Positions 1 through 8,252 are shown, numbered from the stretch's first letter. The stretch is 64,000 nucleotides of DNA from Streptomyces chrestomyceticus JCM 4735 (GCF_003865135.1 NZ_BHZC01000001.1:6014001-6078000), one strand, 5' to 3'. Program-made: numbers and translations. Notes: a model not told the origin generated them from the sequence alone.

Positions 1-1141
1 CCCCGAAGTACGGATGCTTGGCCCCGGACACCGCGGGCAGCCCGTACGCCGCCCGGGCGCTGGGGAAGCTGGCCTGCTTCGTGAACAGTTTCGCCTGCTG
101 CTCGGGCGCGGTCAGCCAGGCCGCCAGCTTGACCGCCTCGCTCTTGTGCCGGCCCGCTTCCGGTACGGCGAGGAACGAACCGCCCCAGTTCCCGGGCTTG
201 GGCGCGGCGGCCACGTCCCACTTGTCGCGGCCCTGGTCCCCGGACTTCTCCTTGATGTAGCCGAGCATCCACGGCGGGCAGGAGACCGTCGCGAAGCGCC
301 CGTTGGCGTACGCCTGGTCCCAGGACTTCTGGAACTGCTGGAGCCGGGCGGTCAGTTTGCCGGTCGCCGCCCGCATCGCCGCGTCCCACGCCTGCCGTAC
401 GGACGGGCTGTCCTTGTAGACCAGCTTGCCGTCGCGGTCGTAATAACGTTCGGCGCTGCTGGAGATCACCGCGTTGTAGACACCGGAGGCGGAGTCCACG
501 AAGGACGTACCCGCCGGAGCCTTGTCCTTGAAGCGCTCGCCGACGTCGAGGTACTTCCCCCAGCCGCCCGCCCAGAGCTTGGCCACCGCGTCGCGGTCGG
601 TCGGCAGTCCGGCCTTGGCGAAGAGGTCCTTGCGGTAGCAGATCGCCATCGGCCCGATGTCCGTGCCCAGGCCGACGGTCTTGCCGCTCGCGTTGGTCGC
701 TTGCGCCCACTTCCAGGGGATGAAGTCGGCCTTCCGTACACCCGGCGCCTTCGAGAGGTCGACGAGCTTGCCCGCCTGGGTGGCGGTGACCTCGGCGATG
801 TTGTTGACCTCGACGGCCTGGACGTCGGCGAGCCCGCTGCCGGTGCTCAGGTGGGTGAGCAGTTGCGGGTAGTAGTTCTCGTTCCGTTCGATCGAGGTCT
901 CTTTGATCGTGATGTCCGGGTGCAGCTTCATGTACGCGTCGTAGAGACCGGCCTGCTTGTAGCCGAAGACGCCGAAGACGCCGACCGTCAGGGTGGTCTT
1001 CTTGGCGGCGGCTCCCGAGGAGTCCCGCGCGGCGGGAGTGTCGCTGTCCTCGGCGCAGCCGCCGAGCAGTGCGGCCCCGAGCGCGGCGGCGGCCGCGAGG
1101 GCCACCGCCCGCCGACGGGGGCCGCGGATCGTCGTTCGCAT
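1..1141 (-). CDS. cebE: Sugar ABC transporter substrate-binding lipoprotein, probable CebE (3' end outside window)
   Basis: Extracellular binding protein of a carbohydrate ABC importer, most likely for cellobiose and cello-oligosaccharides. The reading frame runs from an ATG at 1141 to the window edge without a stop, so about 380 codons are visible. The start is preceded by AGGAGGAG at good spacing. The N-terminus is Arg-rich, then hydrophobic, and ends in a lipobox LLGGC with the lipidated Cys at residue 29. The body is a family-1 solute-binding fold (GVFGYKQAGLYDAYMKLHP early; GPMAICYRKDLFAKAGLP in the middle). The CebE assignment rests on the divergent cebR-like repressor, the intervening CebR box and the neighbouring cellulases; the permease genes cebF and cebG would lie to the left, outside the window. 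Expected control is repression by CebR, relieved by cellobiose. Confidence 0.85.
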   Translation of the reverse strand, partial: MRTTIRGPRRRAVALAAAAALGAALLGGCAEDSDTPAARDSSGAAAKKTTLTVGVFGVFGYKQAGLYDAYMKLHPDITIKETSIERNENYYPQLLTHLSTGSGLADVQAVEVNNIAEVTATQAGKLVDLSKAPGVRKADFIPWKWAQATNASGKTVGLGTDIGPMAICYRKDLFAKAGLPTDRDAVAKLWAGGWGKYLDVGERFKDKAPAGTSFVDSASGVYNAVISSSAERYYDRDGKLVYKDSPSVRQAWDAAMRAATGKLTARLQQFQKSWDQAYANGRFATVSCPPWMLGYIKEKSGDQGRDKWDVAAAPKPGNWGGSFLAVPEAGRHKSEAVKLAAWLTAPEQQAKLFTKQASFPSARAAYGLPAVSGAKHPYFG

Positions 1142-1200
1142 GGCGTCTCCTCCTGGTGCCCTGCAGACCGTGCGTGCGGGATGTGGGGTGTCCAGTACTG

Positions 1201-1214
1201 TGGGAGCGCTCCCA
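1201..1214. promoter_or_regulatory. CebR operator, perfect 14-bp palindrome
   Basis: TGGGAGCGCTCCCA lies 59 bp upstream of the cebE start and 117 bp upstream of the cebR start. It is identical to the CebR box known from Streptomyces cellulose and cellobiose genes, and is placed to control cebE and cebR together. Confidence 0.88.
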
Positions 1215-1331
1215 GTCGTGATGAGGTGAAGGGTCGCCGTTCCCGGGTACGCATGTCAAGGGCGTGCGCGCCAACACCCGCCGGACGGTTCGTTGTTGAA
1301 TGTACGGCCAGGACGGCAGGCGGAGGCGGCG

Positions 1332-2516
1332 ATGGCACCAGTCGGACGGCGCGGGGGCGGCAGGCCCACCCTCGAAGAGGTCGCCGCGCGCGCGGGCGTC
1401 GGCCGCGGCACGGTCTCCCGCGTGATCAACGGCTCCCCCCGGGTCAGCGAACGGACCCGCTCCCTGGTGCAGCAGGCCGTCGCCGACCTCGGCTACGTAC
1501 CCGACCGCGCCGCCCGCGCCCTGGCCGGCCACCGCGCCGACACGGTCGCCCTGGTCGTACCGGAAGCCGAGACCCGGCTCTTCGCCGAGCCCTACTTCTC
1601 CGGCATCCTGCGCGGCGTCAGCGCCGGACTGGCCGACCACGACATGCAGTTGCTGCTCACCCTGATCCGTACGTCCAAGGAGCGGCGCCGCTTCGCCGAC
1701 TACCTCGCCGCGCACCGCGTCGACGGTGTCCTGCTGGTCTCCGTGCACGGCGACGACCCGCTGCCCGACCTGCTGGGCCGGATGGCGATCCCGACCGTCC
1801 TGAACGGCCGCCGCACCGCCGGGGAAACCGTTCCGTACGTGGACTCCGACAACACCGGCGGCGCGCAGAGCGCCCTGGAGCACCTCATCGGCCGCGGCCG
1901 CCGCCAGGTCGCCACCATCACCGGGCCGCCCGACATGTACGTGGCCCACTGCCGCCTCGACGGCTACCGCCAGGCCGTACGCGCCGCCGGCCACCCCGAG
2001 GACGACGCCCTCGTCGCCCGCGGCGACTTCACCGAGGAGGGCGGCCGGCGCGCCCTGCGCGAACTGCTCGCCCGCCGCCCCGCCCTGGACGCCGTCTTCT
2101 GCGCCTCGGACGTGATGGCCGCGGGCGCCCGCCGGGAACTGCGTACGGCGGGCCGCCGCATCCCGGACGACGTGGCCCTGGTCGGCTTCGACGACTCCGC
2201 CATCGCCCGGCACATGGACCCACCGCTCACCAGCGTCCGCCAGCCGATCGAGGAGATGGGGCGGGCGATGGCGGGGTTGCTGATGGAGCTGATCACTGGG
2301 GGAGGGGAGGGTGGGGGGTTGGAGGTGCGGGATGCGGTGGGGGCGACCGGGGCGGTCGAGTCGGCCGGGGCGGCGGGGGCGGTGGGCCGGACCGGGTCGG
2401 CGGGCCCGGCCGGAGCGGCCGGATCGGCAGGCCCGGAAGGCCCGACCAGCCAGGTTGCCCCGGCCGGGCGTCATCTGGTGCTCCCGACGGAGCTGGTGCG
2501 GCGGGAGTCTTCCTGA
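1332..2516 (+). CDS. cebR: LacI-family repressor of cellobiose/cellulose utilization, CebR-like
   Basis: Cytoplasmic repressor, 394 aa from the ATG at 1332 (GGAGG six bases upstream). An upstream in-frame ATG at 1293 is less likely because it would precede the HTH by an atypical tail. The N-terminal LacI HTH includes PTLEEVAARAGVGRGTVSR, followed by a periplasmic-binding-protein-like effector domain with VDSDNTGGAQSALEHLI and VALVGFDDSAIARHMDPPL. The family normally ends shortly after the last helix with a motif like HLVLPTELVRRESS. Here about 57 residues of Gly/Ala-rich, partly collagen-like sequence (roughly residues 323-379) separate that helix from the conserved end. The DNA of this insert starts with a run of G-tracts. 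The gene is divergent from cebE and next to two cellulase genes. Confidence 0.88.
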   Translation: MAPVGRRGGGRPTLEEVAARAGVGRGTVSRVINGSPRVSERTRSLVQQAVADLGYVPDRAARALAGHRADTVALVVPEAETRLFAEPYFSGILRGVSAGLADHDMQLLLTLIRTSKERRRFADYLAAHRVDGVLLVSVHGDDPLPDLLGRMAIPTVLNGRRTAGETVPYVDSDNTGGAQSALEHLIGRGRRQVATITGPPDMYVAHCRLDGYRQAVRAAGHPEDDALVARGDFTEEGGRRALRELLARRPALDAVFCASDVMAAGARRELRTAGRRIPDDVALVGFDDSAIARHMDPPLTSVRQPIEEMGRAMAGLLMELITGGGEGGGLEVRDAVGATGAVESAGAAGAVGRTGSAGPAGAAGSAGPEGPTSQVAPAGRHLVLPTELVRRESS

Positions 2517-2531
2517 GCAGTGCGAGGGACC

Positions 2532-2553
2532 GGCCGGCCCGCGGGGGCCGGCC
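2532..2553. terminator. Hairpin after cebR
   Basis: Perfect 9-bp stem GGCCGGCCC / GGGCCGGCC with loop GCGG, starting 16 bp after the cebR stop. There is no T-run, as is usual in Streptomyces. It could also serve the convergent cellulase operon. Confidence 0.6.
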
Positions 2554-2619
2554 CTCGGGGCGGCTCCGAACTTCGGTCCCCCGTCCCAGGATCGGGGCGC
2601 CATCCCGTCCAGGGCCGCA

Positions 2620-2770
2620 GCCCCCGAAGGCGCAGGCCGGGCCGAAGCCGCACTCTCCGGGGCCGAAGCTTGACCCGGGCCGAAGCCTGACCCGGCCCGG
2701 AGTCTCCTCCGGGCCGGAGCCCCAGCCCGGGCCGGAGCCCCAGCCCGGGCCGGAGCCCCAGCCCGGGCCT
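2620..2770. repeat. GC-rich degenerate repeats with three exact 18-bp copies
   Basis: The 448-bp gap between cebR and the GH6 gene (2517-2964) holds no convincing gene. Three exact tandem copies of GGGCCGGAGCCCCAGCCC occupy 2711-2764. Degenerate relatives built on GGGCCGAAGC precede them from about 2620. Confidence 0.8.
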
Positions 2771-2964
2771 GCGCCCCGCCCCCGAGGCGTACACCCAGCC
2801 CCGGAGGAGACGTCCGAGCCCGGGCCTCGCTCCCCGGACATCGCCCCCAGCTCCCGGAGCCCGCGACCTACCTCCCGGACGCCGCGCCCCACTTTCCCCC
2901 CAGGGCCTCGGTGCCCTCCCCCTGGGGCAGGCCCCGCCCCCACCTCCTGGGACTGGCCCCGCCC

Positions 2965-4422
2965 CTAAACCGCCGGATGCGCGTTCTTCAGCAACTCCCG
3001 GAACTGCGCCGGGAACCAGTGCCCGGACAGCGGCGCGTCCGGCAGGGCGCCCGACCGGTGGTAGTTGTTGCGCGGATTGCCCTCGTACGACGGGTCGCAC
3101 ATCCGGTCGAAGCCCTTGCCCTCGTCGTTCGGGACGGCCGAGCTGGAGCCGTCCGACTCACCCGGCGCCTTCATCCACACGTACGCGTCGACGCCCGTCG
3201 CCGGAGCCGTCCGAGGGCGCTCGCCCAGCCCCGCCCCCGCCTGGTTGCACCAGTTGCCGACATGCAGCCTGCGGTCGTAGCGGCCCGCGTCGACGTACGC
3301 GTCCACACTCGTCCGCGGCCCGGGGCCGGAGGGCCGCGCGCTGCCGCCCCAGCCGTTGCGCGAGGTGTCGATCAGCATGCCCACGTCCGGGCGGAACCCG
3401 GCCCGCACCGCCTCCTGCCGGAACGCCTGGGCGAACGACAGCTCGTCGGTGTAGCGGTTCCAGTCCACCCACTTCGACTCCCGTACCGACCGGCCCGCCA
3501 CGTTGTCGCCCAGGGCGAAGTTCTCCTCCTTGAGCGCGCTGTAGTTGGCGGTGTTCGTGATGAAGCCGTGCACCTTGTCGACCGTGCTGCCCTCGGTCGT
3601 GGCGGCCTGGTGCAGCAGTCGCGCCGACGCGCCGAAGTTGTCGTCCCAGCCGATCCAGCCGTGGTGCCCGGCGTCCACGTAGTTGTAGACGTTCGGGACC
3701 GCGCCGAGCTTGTTGAGCGCGTACCCGACGCCCTTGACGTAGTTGCCGTTGGCGAGCATGGCGTCGCACTGCGGCGTGGCGGTGGCCCGCCCGCCCGTGT
3801 TGGTGACGAGGTTGGGCAGCGAGTCGATCTCCACGGTGGTCACGATCCGCAGCGACGCGTACTTCGGGTCGGCCAGGACGGCCGCGATGGGGTCGATGTA
3901 GCGGCTCTTGTACGCGTCGATCTCCGTCGGCCCCAGTTCGCCGTTGGAGGCGAGCGCCGAGCAGTCCCGGCCCGGCAGGTTGTAGATGACCAGTTGGACG
4001 ACGAGCGGCCGGCCCGCCGCCTGCCGTAAGGCGGTGTCCAGGTGGCCGCGCAGGCCCATCGAGCCACCGGTGCCGTTGATGGCCGCGATGCGGTCGAGCC
4101 AGACGCCGGTCGGCTGACCGGCGACTTTGGCGCCGCCCGGCTCGGCCGCCGCCTTCGCCGCCCATTCCGGGTTCACGTAGACGCCCGCGCCCGCGTACGG
4201 ATTGTCGACGCGGGCGGCGGCCGGTACGGCGTGTGCGGTGCCCCGGAGGACATCGGCGGTTCCGGCGGCGGCCAGCAGCGCGCAGGCCGCGAGCGCGACG
4301 GCGCGGGTGCGGCGCCGGGCGGCGCGGGTGCGGTTCCGTACGGCGCGGCGCTGACCGTGCTGGTGCTCGCGTTCGTGCTCGTGGCCGCGTTCGGAGGAAA
4401 GGTGCTCGGTGGAATGTCTCAT
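2965..4422 (-). CDS. Secreted GH6 cellulase (endoglucanase/cellobiohydrolase)
   Basis: Glycoside hydrolase family 6 enzyme cleaving cellulose beta-1,4 bonds by inversion, 485 aa. The start at 4422 has an AAAGGA box; an upstream in-frame GTG (4479) would overlap the GH5 stop and add an improbable tail. An unusually long His/Glu/Arg-rich N-region (about 40 residues) precedes a hydrophobic signal segment ending near AHAVPAAA. GH6 hallmarks are VVQLVIYNLPGRDCSAL, with the catalytic acid Asp near residue 153, then TVEIDSLPNLV and NVYNYVDAGHHGWIGW. No cellulose-binding module is visible. Second gene of an operon with the GH5 gene, 41 bp downstream of its stop. Codon 132 is TTA (4027-4029 on the complement), which predicts dependence on the bldA tRNA. 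Confidence 0.92.
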   Translation of the reverse strand: MRHSTEHLSSERGHEHEREHQHGQRRAVRNRTRAARRRTRAVALAACALLAAAGTADVLRGTAHAVPAAARVDNPYAGAGVYVNPEWAAKAAAEPGGAKVAGQPTGVWLDRIAAINGTGGSMGLRGHLDTALRQAAGRPLVVQLVIYNLPGRDCSALASNGELGPTEIDAYKSRYIDPIAAVLADPKYASLRIVTTVEIDSLPNLVTNTGGRATATPQCDAMLANGNYVKGVGYALNKLGAVPNVYNYVDAGHHGWIGWDDNFGASARLLHQAATTEGSTVDKVHGFITNTANYSALKEENFALGDNVAGRSVRESKWVDWNRYTDELSFAQAFRQEAVRAGFRPDVGMLIDTSRNGWGGSARPSGPGPRTSVDAYVDAGRYDRRLHVGNWCNQAGAGLGERPRTAPATGVDAYVWMKAPGESDGSSSAVPNDEGKGFDRMCDPSYEGNPRNNYHRSGALPDAPLSGHWFPAQFRELLKNAHPAV

Positions 4423-4475
4423 GAGCGGGTCGTCCTTTCTCGGTACGGGATCCAGTACGTGTCTCGGCCCCGGAC

Positions 4476-5774
4476 TCACGCCGGGTTCAGGGCGCGCAGG
4501 TGATCACGCAGCCCCACGCCGTACGCGGTGGGCGTGCCGGCGTAGTCGCGGATGAGGGCCGGTCCGGCGGCGCAGTCCCAGGTGTTCCAGGTCCAGCCCA
4601 GGTACGACGCCCGGCGCCCGTCCAGCCACCGCATGACGCGGTCGGTGAAGGCGTGGGCGCAGGTGTTCTCGCCGATCTCGCCGGTGACGAGCGGCACCCG
4701 GTCGGCGACCGGCCCCACCGTCCGGGACCAGCAGCTCTCGTCGGCGCAGGCGTTGAAGTTGTACGCGTGCCAGGCGGCCGCGAGATTGCCCGCCGGGTCC
4801 TTCGGCGCGTACGCGGCCCACCGGCTGAGGTCGTTGGCGTACGCGAGACCGCCCACCAGGACCGGGTTGCGGGCGCCGGTGGCCCGTACGGCGTCCACCA
4901 GGGTCTGCATCCCGGCGACCTCGTAGCCGATGCCGGGGCAGGTGCCGCCGTCCCGCCAGCAGGCCCAGGCCCGTTCGGTGTCCGGGGTCGCGCGGTCCGG
5001 GTACGGCTCGTTGAACAGGTCGAACACGACCTCGGGCGCGTTCTTGAAGGTGCCGGCGACCGAGGACCAGAAGGCGGGGGAGTGGCGCCGGTCCGGCATG
5101 GGTTTCTGGCAGCTCGCGTGTTCGTCGGCGCAGCCGGCCGAGGGGCCGGTGTAGCGGCCGTGGCTCCAGTGCAGTTCGAGGACCGGCGTCAGGCCGTGGG
5201 CCGTCAGCCGCCGTACGTAGTCGCGTACGGCCGAGGTGTAGGCGGCGCCCGCGTACCGGGGGTCGATGTTGGGCGTGCCCAGCCAGCACTCCTCGTTGAG
5301 CGGGACGCGGACGGTGTTGGCGCCCCACCCCGCGATGGCCGCGACGGACGCGTCGTCCACCGGGCCGTCGAAGATCCCGCGGCCCTGTACGCACGAGAAC
5401 TCGGCGCCGGAACGGTTCACCCCGAGCAGGCGGCGCGGGGTGCCGGCGCGGTCGACGAAACGATTCTCCTCGACGCGCAGTTGCGGCGGCGCGGCCCGGG
5501 ATGCGACGGGCGCGGGGGAGACGGCGGAGGGAACGGCTGCGGCCGGGGCGGATGAGACGGCCGGTGCGGCCACGGTGGCCGGGGTGGCCGAAGCCGCCAG
5601 GACCGCCGAGTCAGCCGGGGCGGCCGGGGTGGCCGGCGCGGCCCAAGCCGCCAGGACCGCCGAGTCAGCCGAGGTGGCTGGGGCGGCTGGGGTGCCCCAT
5701 GCGGTCGGGGACGCCCCCGCTAGAGCGAGTGCTGCGGTCACCGCCAGCGCGTACAGGCGTAACGGTCTGCGCAT
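4476..5774 (-). CDS. Secreted GH5 cellulase
   Basis: Glycoside hydrolase family 5 endoglucanase, 432 aa. The ATG at 5774 has a GAGGAG box seven bases upstream; the longer frame to 5873 is rejected because the signal peptide MRRPLRLYALAVTAALALAG begins here. An Ala-rich linker of about 70 residues with repeated ADSAVLAA-type units separates the signal from the catalytic domain. GH5 motifs are PVLELHWSHG, DLFNEPYPD (acid/base Glu near 256), WHAYNFNAC and TGEIGENT (nucleophile Glu near 366). Codon 5 is TTA (5760-5762 on the complement), so translation initiation itself would depend on the bldA tRNA. First gene of the GH5-GH6 operon. Two CebR-type boxes lie upstream, so induction by cello-oligosaccharides is expected. 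Confidence 0.92.
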   Translation of the reverse strand: MRRPLRLYALAVTAALALAGASPTAWGTPAAPATSADSAVLAAWAAPATPAAPADSAVLAASATPATVAAPAVSSAPAAAVPSAVSPAPVASRAAPPQLRVEENRFVDRAGTPRRLLGVNRSGAEFSCVQGRGIFDGPVDDASVAAIAGWGANTVRVPLNEECWLGTPNIDPRYAGAAYTSAVRDYVRRLTAHGLTPVLELHWSHGRYTGPSAGCADEHASCQKPMPDRRHSPAFWSSVAGTFKNAPEVVFDLFNEPYPDRATPDTERAWACWRDGGTCPGIGYEVAGMQTLVDAVRATGARNPVLVGGLAYANDLSRWAAYAPKDPAGNLAAAWHAYNFNACADESCWSRTVGPVADRVPLVTGEIGENTCAHAFTDRVMRWLDGRRASYLGWTWNTWDCAAGPALIRDYAGTPTAYGVGLRDHLRALNPA

Positions 5775-5819
5775 GAGCGACTCCTCGGGTCGTCCGCGGG
5801 CACGGCGGCCCGCAGCGGA

Positions 5820-5833
5820 TGGAATCGCTCCCA
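5820..5833. promoter_or_regulatory. Degenerate CebR box in the cellulase leader
   Basis: TGGAATCGCTCCCA matches the CebR palindrome at 12 of 14 positions, 46 bp upstream of the GH5 start. It is followed by CTGGTT, exactly as is the perfect box at 5961-5974. Confidence 0.65.
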
Positions 5834-5960
5834 CTGGTTGCCCGGAGAGTAGTCCCAACTCGCGCAGTTTCACAGCAGAGTTGTGTAAATCTCGCCACAG
5901 GGGTCCGTGTCAGACGCGTGTCGCTTCCCTCTTGACGGCCCGCTCGCCCGCCCCAATCCT

Positions 5961-5974
5961 TGGGAGCGCTCCCA
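5961..5974. promoter_or_regulatory. CebR operator, perfect palindrome
   Basis: TGGGAGCGCTCCCA, identical to the box at 1201-1214, lies 187 bp upstream of the GH5 start. The interval 5775-6076 has no gene; these two boxes are what it holds. Confidence 0.85.
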
Positions 5975-6076
5975 CTGGTTTCCGTCGGACGACCCGGCGC
6001 GCGCCTTTCCGGCGCGCCCGGCCCCGCTGCACCCGCACACTGCTCCCCGCTCGCCGCACCCCCGCACGCCGCGGCC

Positions 6077-7159
6077 TCACGCCGGGCCGCGTACCTCCGT
6101 ACGGAAGGAGATCGGCGTACTGCCCGTACGGTGCTGGAAGAACTTGGCGAAGTTCGCGGCGTCGGCGAAGCCGAGGCGTACGGCGATCCGGGCGGCGGTC
6201 TGGTCACCGTGGGCCAGCAGCCGCTTGGCCTCCAGCACCACGCGACGGTCGATGAACTCCTTCGCGCCCACGCCGGTGGCGGCGGCGGTCGCGCGGGAGA
6301 GGGTACGGGGTGAGTAGCCGAGCGCCCGCGCGTAGTCCTCGACGCGGCGGCTGCGGGTGAAGCCGCGCTCCACCGCGTCGCGGAAGCGGAGGAAGGTCTC
6401 GCTCGCCTCGCAGACACCGCCGCCGTGGTCCCCGCCGTCCGCCGCACGGCCGTCCCGCGCCCCCGGACTCCGCGCGCCCTCTTCCCGCGCTCCCGGGCCT
6501 CGTACGCCCCTGCCCCGCGCCCCCCGATTCCGTACGCCGGTCCCCTCCGGTACGCCATCCCCGCCCCACACACCCCGGCCCCACGCGCCCTCGTCCCGCG
6601 CCCCTTCGTCACGTACGGACAGCCGGGCGGCCCGCAGGACCAGTACGGCCAGCAGATGCCGCAGCACCTCGATGTGCGTCTCCAGGGGCAGGCCGCGCAG
6701 CGCCCCGAATTCCTGGTGGAGGTGGCGCAGGGCGCTTTCGACCGCCTGCGCCTCCTCGCCCTCCGGCCGGTGCGCTGCGGGACCGAACCAGTCCTCCAGC
6801 CGGGCCGCGGCCGCCGTCACCGGGTCGAGGAAGCCGGATTCGAACAGCACCAGCCGCCCTTCGGCCCCGGACAAATCGCCGAAGTGGTGAACCTGCCCCG
6901 GACGTACCCACATCCAGTCATTCGCCGACAGCTCATACTTTCGGAAGTCCACGGTGTGCCGGAGATGCCCGCTGTCCACCACCAGGAGATGGTGGAAGTC
7001 CGGGCGGTGCGGTACCGCTAGGGCGCAGGCGTCGGCACGGTCGCGCAGCTCGGCGAGGGTCAGCACCTCCACCCCGGCGGGCCGCCCGGCCGGCGCGGTG
7101 AAGGGGACTTCCGGGATGCTCTCCCCGGCGTCCTGAGGAGCGTGTCGGTTTTTCACCAT
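6077..7159 (-). CDS. AraC-family transcriptional regulator with cupin domain
   Basis: DNA-binding regulator, 360 aa. The N-terminal half is an AraC ligand-binding (cupin) domain, with PDFHHLLVVDSGHLRHTVDF and WMWVRPGQVHHFGDL at about residues 53-95. The C-terminal 110 residues form the paired AraC HTH, with SRRVEDYARALGYSPRTLSR and RLGFADAANFAKFFQHRTG. The two are joined by a low-complexity Arg/Gly/Glu segment of about 62 residues (near 182-243, repeated GARDEG/RGVRGPGAR-like units), longer than usual linkers. Divergent from the NAD(P)-binding protein gene at 7306 with a 146-bp gap, so that gene is the likely target. The ligand is unknown. Confidence 0.88.
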   Translation of the reverse strand: MVKNRHAPQDAGESIPEVPFTAPAGRPAGVEVLTLAELRDRADACALAVPHRPDFHHLLVVDSGHLRHTVDFRKYELSANDWMWVRPGQVHHFGDLSGAEGRLVLFESGFLDPVTAAAARLEDWFGPAAHRPEGEEAQAVESALRHLHQEFGALRGLPLETHIEVLRHLLAVLVLRAARLSVRDEGARDEGAWGRGVWGGDGVPEGTGVRNRGARGRGVRGPGAREEGARSPGARDGRAADGGDHGGGVCEASETFLRFRDAVERGFTRSRRVEDYARALGYSPRTLSRATAAATGVGAKEFIDRRVVLEAKRLLAHGDQTAARIAVRLGFADAANFAKFFQHRTGSTPISFRTEVRGPA

Positions 7160-7305
7160 CGATGGTCCCGTGCCTACCCCGGTATGTCGTGTTCGCGCCC
7201 CTAGCGTAGAAGACGTCAGCGCGGCTGATGACGGAAAACGGAAAGCCAGACCCGAGTCAGACCCGAACCGGACCAGGCCCCGGCAGGGGCACAGGGAGTA
7301 CCGAC

Positions 7306-7956
7306 ATGTCCAAGATCGCCATTTTCGGAGCCAACGGCACCATCGGCAGCCGCGTCCTCGACGAGGCGCTGCGCCGCGGCCACCAGGTCACCGCGGTCGT
7401 CCGCGACCCCGCGAAGATCACCAAGACCGACCCGAACCTGACCGTCACCACCGGCGACATCCTCGACCCGGCCTCCGTGGCGGCCGTGGCCCAGGGCCAG
7501 GACGTCGTGGTCAGCGCGGTGGGCGGCGGCGACGGCCCGGGTCACATCGCGACGATCAAGCCCTCGGCCGAGTCCCTGGTCGCGGGTCTGCGCACGCTCG
7601 GCGAGGCCGCGCCCCGGCTGATCTCCGTGGGCGGCGCCGGCTCGCTCCGTACGCCGGACGGCAAGCAGGTCTGGGACGCGGATGGCCTGCCGGAGTTCCT
7701 GCTCCAGATCATGCACGCGCACGGCGACGCGCTGGACTTCTACCGCACCGTCTCGGACGTGCGCTGGACCAACGTGAGCCCGGCCGCCCTGATCGAGCCC
7801 GGCGAGCGGACCGGTGCCTACCGCACCGCCCTGGACGACCTGGTCGCCGACGCGGAGGGTGTCAGCCGGATCTCCGCCGAGGACTACGCCGTCGCCCTCC
7901 TGGACGAGATCGAGAAGCCGCAGCACATCGGGGAGCGCTTCACCGTCGGCTACTGA
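7306..7956 (+). CDS. NmrA/atypical SDR NAD(P)-binding protein
   Basis: Predicted cytoplasmic NAD(P)H-binding protein of the NmrA-like atypical short-chain dehydrogenase group, 216 aa. The start at 7306 is preceded by AGGGAG and immediately opens the Rossmann motif KIAIFGANGTIGSRVLDEAL. Further motifs are HQVTAVVRDPAKI and VVVSAVGGGDGPG. There is no YxxxK catalytic pair of classical SDRs, so it may be a redox sensor or isomerase-type enzyme. Divergent from the AraC regulator gene, which likely controls it. The substrate cannot be named from the sequence. Confidence 0.88.
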   Translation: MSKIAIFGANGTIGSRVLDEALRRGHQVTAVVRDPAKITKTDPNLTVTTGDILDPASVAAVAQGQDVVVSAVGGGDGPGHIATIKPSAESLVAGLRTLGEAAPRLISVGGAGSLRTPDGKQVWDADGLPEFLLQIMHAHGDALDFYRTVSDVRWTNVSPAALIEPGERTGAYRTALDDLVADAEGVSRISAEDYAVALLDEIEKPQHIGERFTVGY

Positions 7957-8128
7957 GCCTGCGACCCGCCGGGCCGCCGGGCCACCGGGTCACCGAGCCC
8001 GCGAGCTGCCGAGCCACCGGACCACCGCTACGAAGGCCACCCGCCCCACAGGTGTGTCAGCGGTCACACTCACCAGCTCCCCGGGGAGGGCCCCCGGACC
8101 CGCCCCGGCCCCAGGCCCCCACCCCCAC

Positions 8129-8177
8129 CAACGACTAGGGCCCCCGGACGCTTTCACGTCCGGGGCCCTACTCGTTG
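8129..8177. terminator. Long stem-loop between NmrA-type gene and tRNA-His
   Basis: The core stem TAGGGCCCC.CGGACG / CGTCCGGGGCCCTA has loop CTTTCA. It is extended by CAACGA / TCGTTG across one C-C mismatch. On the minus strand it starts within the encoded CCA of tRNA-His, so it should terminate the tRNA transcript and can also end the NmrA-type transcript. Confidence 0.8.
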
Positions 8178-8252
8178 GGGTGAGTAACGGGACTTGAACC
8201 CGCGACATCCTGGACCACAACCAGGTGCTCTACCAGCTGAGCTATACCCACC
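8176..8252 (-). tRNA. tRNA-His (anticodon GTG), CCA encoded
   Basis: Cloverleaf read from the complement: acceptor GTGGGTA paired with TACTCAC (one G-T), D-arm GCTCAGCTGGTAGAGC, anticodon stem CCTGG / CCAGG enclosing TTGTGGT (anticodon GTG), and T-arm CGGGTTCAAGTCCCG. The extra 5' G at 8252 and discriminator C at 8179 are diagnostic of tRNA-His. The 3' CCA is encoded (8176-8178). Confidence 0.95.

Noticed and set aside
14..2968. 984-codon open frame on the plus strand over cebE and cebR
   Set aside because: Antisense or out-of-frame reading of real genes; Arg/Pro/Gly-rich composition and no family motif. Such frames are routine at this GC content.
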